A stretch of DNA of 6,636 bases from Chloroflexota bacterium (GTDB taxonomy: Bacteria > Chloroflexota > Anaerolineae > Fen-1058), in the NCBI GenBank assembly GCA_016219235.1, contig JACRBO010000726.1, positions 1-6,636 on the forward strand, read 5' to 3'. Under the pieces are notes generated by a model. The model was not told where the DNA came from, did no database searches, and saw only the letters and a program-made list of their open reading frames with translations. The translations under genes and the position numbers were made by a program. Shown piece by piece: positions 5,663 to 6,636 of this stretch. Numbering within the stretch: position 1 is the first letter of the stretch; the number at the start of each line of letters is the position of its first letter.

Positions 5663-6136
5663 ATGAAGACGCAGAGCAAGATGGGTGAGGAAGCGAATAA
5701 GGGCTTTGAAGATTTGAAGGCGTGGCAGCTGGCCCGCCGCCTGATGATCGATTGCCACGAGCTTGCCAATCGCCTGCCGGCGTATGAACGGCACGATCTT
5801 GTTCAGCAGATTCGCCGCTCGTCGAAGAGTGTGATGGCGAACATCGCCGAGGGCTACGGGCGTTATCATTATCTCGACAGTCTACGTTTCTTCTATTTCG
5901 CGCGCGGCTCGTTGACCGAAACGATCAATCATGTCCTTACCGCGCACGATTTGAAGTACACGACTGGCGAGCAACATCAGGCCCTCTACGATCTGGGCCG
6001 TGAAGCCGAACGCACGCTGAACGGTTACATCAACTTCGTCTGGAAACAGCAGCAAGGCCGCACGCAATATGGCGATCGTTTCATCGCCGACGCGACCGAT
6101 CACAACCTGCCGCCAGCCGAACCGCCTGCGGCCTAG
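5663..6136 (+). CDS. four-helix-bundle protein, 23S rRNA intervening-sequence type
   Basis: A 157-residue protein of the small four-helix-bundle family first noticed in intervening sequences of 23S rRNA genes, but common as free-standing genes. Typical features: FEDLKAWQLARRLM (15-28) in helix 1, LVQQIRRSSKSVMANIAEGY (46-65) across helix 2, FFYFARGSLTETINHV (76-91) in helix 3, and a last helix around 103-130. The C-terminal tail from about 131 is polar and Pro/Ala-rich. No enzyme motif is visible and the molecular role of the family is not established. It sits between the knotted carbamoyltransferase and carbamate kinase genes, flanked on both sides by CTACTTGY repeats. It may be an insertion into the operon rather than a pathway component. 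Base composition looks similar to its neighbours. Confidence 0.9.
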   Translation: MKTQSKMGEEANKGFEDLKAWQLARRLMIDCHELANRLPAYERHDLVQQIRRSSKSVMANIAEGYGRYHYLDSLRFFYFARGSLTETINHVLTAHDLKYTTGEQHQALYDLGREAERTLNGYINFVWKQQQGRTQYGDRFIADATDHNLPPAEPPAA

Positions 6137-6166
6137 CCTTGTCTACTTATCTACTTGCCTACTTGT
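6137..6166. repeat. intergenic repeat element, copy 3
   Basis: Immediately after the four-helix-bundle stop codon, CCTTGT is followed by three 8-bp units: CTACTTAT (6143-6150), CTACTTGC (6151-6158) and CTACTTGT (6159-6166). The right half then decays to TTACCAATCTACCTTT and a C-rich stretch before AAGGAG at 6197-6202. The left inverted-repeat arm found in copies 1 and 2 is missing here. Confidence 0.85.
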
Positions 6167-6210
6167 TTACCAATCTACCTTTCCCCCCACCCACCCAAGG
6201 AGCATAACGA

Positions 6211-6636
6211 ATGACAACTTCTAAAAAAGTCGCTGTCGTCGCCATTGGCGGCAACTCGCTCATCAAGGACAAGCAGCACCAATCGGTCGAGGATCAATAC
6301 GCAGCCTCGAAGGAGACGACTTACCACATCGCCGATATGATCGAGGCGGGCTGGGATGTCGCGATCGGGCACGGCAACGGGCCGCAGGTGGGCTTCATCC
6401 TGCGCCGCTCCGAAATCGCCCACAAAGCCGAAGGCATGCACGAAGTCCCGCTGGACGTGTGCGGCGCGGACAGCCAGGGCGCGATCGGCTATGCTTTGCA
6501 GCAAACGCTGCAAAACTGGCTGTTCCAGCGCAAGATCAACAAGAACGTGGCGACGGTCATCACGCAAGTGCTGGTCGATCGCGAAGACCCGGCCTTCAAG
6601 AATCCCACCAAACCGATCGGCAGTTTCATGGACGAA
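6211..6636 (+). CDS. arcC: carbamate kinase, N-terminal 142 residues
   Basis: The frame is open to the window edge; full-length carbamate kinases have about 310 residues. It reversibly phosphorylates ADP with carbamoyl phosphate to give ATP and carbamate, the energy-yielding last step of arginine, agmatine and allantoin/purine fermentations. Family motifs are nearly canonical: AIGGNSL (11-17), GHGNGPQVG (53-61), PLDVCGADSQGAIGY (80-94), and VITQVLVDREDPAFKNPTKP (116-135). The position is cytoplasmic by family. AAGGAG at 6197-6202 lies 8 nt before the ATG. As the only kinase beside two carbamoyltransferases, it makes the catabolic, ATP-forming direction of those enzymes likely. The final nucleotide-binding half lies outside the window. 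Confidence 0.95.
   Translation, partial: MTTSKKVAVVAIGGNSLIKDKQHQSVEDQYAASKETTYHIADMIEAGWDVAIGHGNGPQVGFILRRSEIAHKAEGMHEVPLDVCGADSQGAIGYALQQTLQNWLFQRKINKNVATVITQVLVDREDPAFKNPTKPIGSFMDE

Noticed and set aside
6175..6567. 130-codon minus-strand open frame opposite carbamate kinase
   Set aside because: It is a shadow of the carbamate kinase gene, whose plus-strand motifs are unambiguous.

Overview
The window looks like chromosomal DNA of a GC-rich bacterium, possibly a Chloroflexota (Anaerolineae-like) lineage. That guess rests on the mix of YgeY-type, knotted-carbamoyltransferase and four-helix-bundle genes together with CTACTTGT-type minisatellites between genes. No rRNA or other phylogenetic marker is present, so the assignment is tentative.

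Layout: (1) 1-1033, minus strand, is the N-terminal 344 codons of a MurJ/MviN-type lipid II flippase, cut by the window edge. (2) 1034-1182 is a divergent intergenic region with a good plus-strand promoter and a perfect palindromic operator over the predicted transcription start. (3) 1183-2415 is an M20 metallohydrolase of the YgeY type. (4) 2416-2662 holds a 16-bp perfect hairpin, a second compact folded palindrome, and a second promoter with the same operator. (5) 2663-3427 is a GntR/HutC-type regulator with a UTRA ligand domain. (6) 3488-4441 is an aspartate-carbamoyltransferase-like enzyme lacking one expected aspartate-binding arginine. (7) 4538-5518 is a knotted carbamoyltransferase resembling YgeW and acetylornithine carbamoyltransferase. 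(8) 5663-6136 is a four-helix-bundle (23S rRNA intervening-sequence type) protein. (9) 6211 to the window end is the first 142 codons of a carbamate kinase. The gaps before genes 7, 8 and 9 all carry an 8-bp CTACTTGY repeat that runs into the Shine-Dalgarno site.

How they fit: YgeY, YgeW-like and carbamate kinase functions recur in the E. coli yge/ygf cluster linked to anaerobic purine breakdown. The inferred logic is a hydrolase working on a ureido or acylamino intermediate, two carbamoyltransferases run in the phosphorolytic direction to give carbamoyl phosphate, and carbamate kinase turning that into ATP, CO2 and ammonia. The GntR/UTRA protein probably senses a pathway metabolite and represses both its own operon and the hydrolase gene through the shared operator. 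The substrate is not proven by the sequence, and arginine-, citrulline- or agmatine-type fermentation remains an alternative.
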